Below are positions 61,683-64,000 of a stretch of 64,000 bases of DNA, piece by piece (the first letter of the stretch is position 1; every line of letters begins with the position of its first letter). The notes beneath the pieces were generated by a model. It had not been told where the DNA came from and ran no database searches. It worked only from the letters and a program-made list of their open reading frames with translations. Source of the stretch: Apostichopus japonicus (Eukaryota > Echinodermata > Holothuroidea > Aspidochirotida > Stichopodidae); assembly GCF_037975245.1 (NCBI RefSeq), contig NC_092568.1, positions 2,294,001-2,358,000 of the forward strand, read 5' to 3'. The position numbers and the translations under genes are program-made.

Positions 61683-63291
61683 CAATAATGACGACGACGA
61701 TGATGATGATAATCAGGCAGTTATTTTTAGTTTTCAGCATGAAATACCAATTTCCTTGTAAGTTTGATCAACCAATAGCTATTATTACTTTTGAATGCTT
61801 GAAATATCAGTTAACTATTTATTATTATTTAACAAGTGTGTCTTCATACTGTTTACACAATTTTTTATTGCCATTGTTTCTTTCAGACAATTGTCCGACA
61901 GAAAAGCCTGTTCTTTCTGTGTGGGTAGGTGAGTAACAGTATCGTTCGAAGAAACGTCCTAACCATGTAATCAATGTGATACGCTAGGTTGCTTATTACA
62001 TGCAACTGAAACTCCATACGGATATTAATGCGGCATGTTTCACATCCGAAAGAACTTGTAATATTATCAAAGTACTACGATATAAAACTGCTCTCAATTT
62101 TTGAAGCTGATGAATGAAGCGTGTCTCTAGCAAAAGTAATTGAATGTGTCTTCTTGTTTTCAGACGACGCCGTCGGATGCATCGCAGATTCGTCTTACTG
62201 TGACATCTTCGGATTGGATTACATTTGTACTGCCGATATTGTTGATCCATCTCCTGTCAACCTCTGTAAGATTGGAAGAAAGGCCCTATGTGCCTTTCCA
62301 CCGAGAACCACACCATTGTTTGATACTCCAGCGAATGAACTAAAGGTAGCTTCATATAATATATGGGATTTGAGATATCTCTACTACGAATGCGGACAGC
62401 GGCAACGAACATGTCGTATGCTTCCTGAAGTATTTAAACAACAACCAGACCTTGACGTCATCATCTTCAACGAAGCTATGATGGGCGGATGTTTTGGTGG
62501 TTTTAACGTTTCGGATACCCGCTCCATTATGTCTTTTCGAGAAATCTTGAGGGAACAATACGGGTTTCGATATTCGACCAGAACTATTGGGACACCGTAC
62601 ACCTTGCGGAAACCTGAAAATGGTGGTATTTTCATCAGTTCCAAGTGGCCAATCATTGAGGCAGATGCAAAGGCGTACGAAAATTCAATTAGAAGTTCTG
62701 CCGACAGCTTTTCTAATAAAGGAGTAGTTTACGCCAAAATAAGAAAATCAGATGGAAACATGTCACATATTTATCATATTTTCGGGACCCATCTGCAAGC
62801 TGGAGGGGGTCAAGAAGGGGATGTCGTACGTCAACAGCAGGCTGGAGAAATACACGAGTTCATGAAGCAAAAAAATATTCCTCTGAACGAAGCCGTCATG
62901 TATGTTGGGGACCTTAACTCTGGATGGTTTGAAGAAGATGGACCGATCATTCTTGGAATATTAGAAGCTACTCAGCCGGAAGTCATCAATATGAACTATA
63001 CAACTGATCAAAGTATAAATGACTTAATCGATAAACCACATAAAACACCACGATGGATCGATTATGCAGTTTACAGCAGTGTTCACCGCCAACCGAATAA
63101 CGCCACCACAGAAGGATTCCGTCCCAGATCAGATGAATACTTTGAGCTCTGTATAAATGATGTCGCCATTGCAAACGGTCCGATCTATCCTTGGTCCCAA
63201 AGATGTAAAAATCCACGCAATGCTACAGATTTATCGAATCACTACGCCGTTATGAGTAAGTTTGTCTTTGGACCGAAGATCGAGTTTCCTG
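49269..63291 (+). CDS. Giant secreted poly-sphingomyelinase-like protein, at least six modules (gene 2, 3' incomplete)
   Basis: The model exons are 49269-49332, 50809-50850, 51281-52396, 52927-52968, 53342-54463, 55003-55044, 55280-56407, 57205-57246, 57853-58968, 59726-59767, 60424-61545, 61887-61928, 62164-63291. Together they encode about 2,349 residues and stay open at the last donor. Exon 1 is a 64-nt signal-peptide exon of the same length and phase as in gene 1. Then 42-nt connector exons (pattern C-x5/6-P-x2-VW) alternate with 1,116-, 1,122- and 1,128-nt enzyme exons in the order A-B-C-A-B-C. Every intron is GT-AG and phase 1. The next connector is predicted near 64,089, beyond the window. 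No internal stop or second signal peptide was found between modules. The alternative is that some modules end by intron read-through, giving shorter products; transcripts would decide. Confidence 0.72.
51281..52396 (+). CDS. Gene 2, enzyme module A1
   Basis: One exon encodes a Cys-rich lead-in (CFADESYC) and a DNase I-fold domain. Complete motif set: AYNVWELR, FNEAF, GTHLQ, AGDLNAD, WLDY, ADH. Modules A1 and A2 (57853-58968) have identical length and differ at about ten residues. Confidence 0.82.
53342..54463 (+). CDS. Gene 2, enzyme module B1
   Basis: Complete motif set: AYNIWELR, FNEVW, GTHLQ, GGDLNAR, WIDY, ADH. It has several N-glycosylation sequons (NFT, NST, NAT). From the first internal Met it differs from B2 at only two residues. 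The downstream intron has a long (AAT)n tract. Confidence 0.82.
54560..54800. repeat. (AAT)n microsatellite, long allele
   Basis: About 240 bp of AAT units ending in a short GAC/GAT tract, in the intron after module B1. The same intron after B2 has only about 50 bp (61640-61690). Open frames on both strands here are artefacts of the repeat. Confidence 0.97.
55280..56407 (+). CDS. Gene 2, enzyme module C1 with altered active-site pair
   Basis: Motifs: SYNIWDLR, FNEAM, GTHLQ, VGDLNSG, WIDY. The final Asp-His pair reads Asn-His (LSNHYAV; AAT at 56353-56355). In this superfamily that Asp helps position the metal and catalytic groups, so activity may be reduced or changed. The exon ends at a good GTAAGT donor. 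Confidence 0.82.
57225..57605 (+). repeat. Intronic duplication with a partial connector exon
   Basis: About 185 bp starting in the second half of the connector exon at 57205-57246 are repeated directly at about 57412-57605. The second copy keeps GAAGCCCCTTATGTTTGGAC and a GTAAGT donor but has no acceptor or Cys codon. It is an exon fragment that probably is not used. Confidence 0.8.
57853..58968 (+). CDS. Gene 2, enzyme module A2
   Basis: Second copy of module A. All catalytic motifs are intact: FNEAF, GTHLQ, AGDLNAD, WLDY, ADH. The exon length is the same as A1 (1,116 nt), and both splice sites are conserved. Confidence 0.82.
60424..61545 (+). CDS. Gene 2, enzyme module B2
   Basis: Second copy of module B (1,122 nt). 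All motifs are intact. From the first internal Met it differs from B1 only by Leu/Ile in the TATxGNPP stretch and Gly/Ser before QSWIDY. Confidence 0.82.
61640..61690. repeat. (AAT)n microsatellite, short allele
   Basis: Counterpart of 54560-54800 in the duplicated block, with the same flanks (ATCGTCAGTTATAAT and GACGACGA). Confidence 0.95.
62164..63291 (+). CDS. Gene 2, enzyme module C2 with altered active-site pair
   Basis: Second copy of module C (1,128 nt). It has the same Asn-His pair (AAT at 63237-63239), so the change predates the block duplication. About five residues differ from C1. It ends at a GTAAGT donor and is followed by an intron copy that leaves the window. Confidence 0.82.
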
Positions 63292-64000
63292 GTAAGTGGA
63301 GAAATAACTATTCTTTATTGATGTCATTGCATTATACATTTCTAAACGTTTACACCCGTTAGCATTTGTGTACATGCAGACTGTCTGTTTCGTCAATCGT
63401 TGTGAAAATGCATGCACTTAGCTGCCTGGTAATGGTGGCATATGAAATAAAGGAATGTTCAAGAATATTTGACGTTATTGAGAAACGAATTGGATATTAA
63501 GGATTAATATATTATGAAGTAATTTTGAAGTTCACTTCACTAAGTAATAGATCAACAATGCTTATTTTAGAAGATGTGTTTCCTACACAGCCAATGATGT
63601 TCATTGATCCAGGGGATGGCTGCACATAAACTTGATGTTTAATAAATATTTGTTTATTTGTCAATATATATAACTGATGTTCTTTTTGATTAGCTTTGAA
63701 CGTGCTAAGTTCAGGAAGTGACTTAAACAAGCAGCCCCATGATGCCCGTGTCCGTCCCATTTTGTCTGCTGAAATAACCAGACTTTCACATAACTGTTAC
63801 TGATATGGGACGAGACTGCCGACCAAGTATACGAATGTGTAATAAACAGGGACATATGTTCTAGCTAACTACCATCATTCAATCACACAACCAATTAAAA
63901 AATACGCTCAAAACTATTGCAAAATGTGCATTGCCCACTCCCCCCCCCCCCCCTCCCACGTCAGGTCCCTAATAGTTCTGTCCCATTTGCCTTTTAGTAC
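63292..64000. other. Intron after module C2, cut by window edge
   Basis: The sequence closely follows the intron after module C1 (56408-57140), up to the C-run and CCTTTTNGTAC phrase just before where the next connector exon would lie. This predicts another connector, and probably more modules, to the right. Confidence 0.7.

Larger units (their letters stand above)
50809..64000 (+). repeat. Tandem duplication of a three-module block (A-B-C)
   Basis: Block 1 is about 50809-57204 and block 2 is about 57205 to beyond 64000. Equivalent exons are offset by 6,572 bp (A), 7,082 bp (B) and 6,884 bp (C). The offsets vary because of intron changes, including loss of about 190 bp of (AAT)n. Introns after B and C are also nearly identical. 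The introns around the first connector of each block are not, which marks the duplication edge. Confidence 0.85.

Overview
This window looks like nuclear DNA of an invertebrate animal. It has GT-AG introns, WD40 and EF-hand genes split into small exons, tRNA-derived SINEs, a Penelope-like retroelement, and many hAT-type and TA-target DNA transposons. A marine deuterostome such as an echinoderm fits this repeat mix, but nothing in the sequence fixes the species.

Layout. Positions 1-9,959 are gene-poor and full of transposons. The largest is a 3.6-kb hAT element (2950-6588) that keeps only the C-terminal end of its transposase. Positions 9,960-19,035 hold a four-exon minus-strand gene for a small secreted two-EF-hand protein of the MCFD2 type. 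Its 6.7-kb last intron carries a three-level transposon nest (10577-14594) and a second composite element (14788-16742). Positions 19,036-22,262 are intergenic and contain a (TA)n tract followed by a minimal hammerhead-ribozyme motif. Positions 22,263-35,330 hold an 11-exon plus-strand gene for an F-box/WD40 protein, a likely SCF ubiquitin-ligase substrate receptor. Its introns contain two SINEs, a foldback element, a perfect 60-bp palindrome, a 21-bp minisatellite and a hAT element. Positions 35,331-38,586 are intergenic with one hAT nested in another.

Positions 38,587-64,000 are the most interesting part: a cluster of secreted neutral-sphingomyelinase-like genes of the DNase I-like (endonuclease/exonuclease/phosphatase) fold. 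Gene 1 (38587-43855) joins a signal-peptide exon to two enzyme modules and ends in a hydrophobic tail that looks like a GPI-anchor signal. Gene 2 starts at 49269 and runs off the right edge. By conceptual splicing it joins a signal peptide to at least six enzyme modules. Each module is one intronless exon of about 1.1-1.2 kb preceded by a 42-45 nt connector exon. Every intron in both genes is phase 1, so modules can be added or lost without breaking the frame. The six modules of gene 2 are two copies of one three-module block, only a few residues different, so the protein has grown by recent tandem duplication and probably continues past the window. The third module of each block has Asn where the others have the Asp of the active-site Asp-His pair.

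All gene models here are conceptual: splice sites were chosen by frame, consensus and family fit, without transcripts. Family names are assigned from motif recognition, not from a database search.
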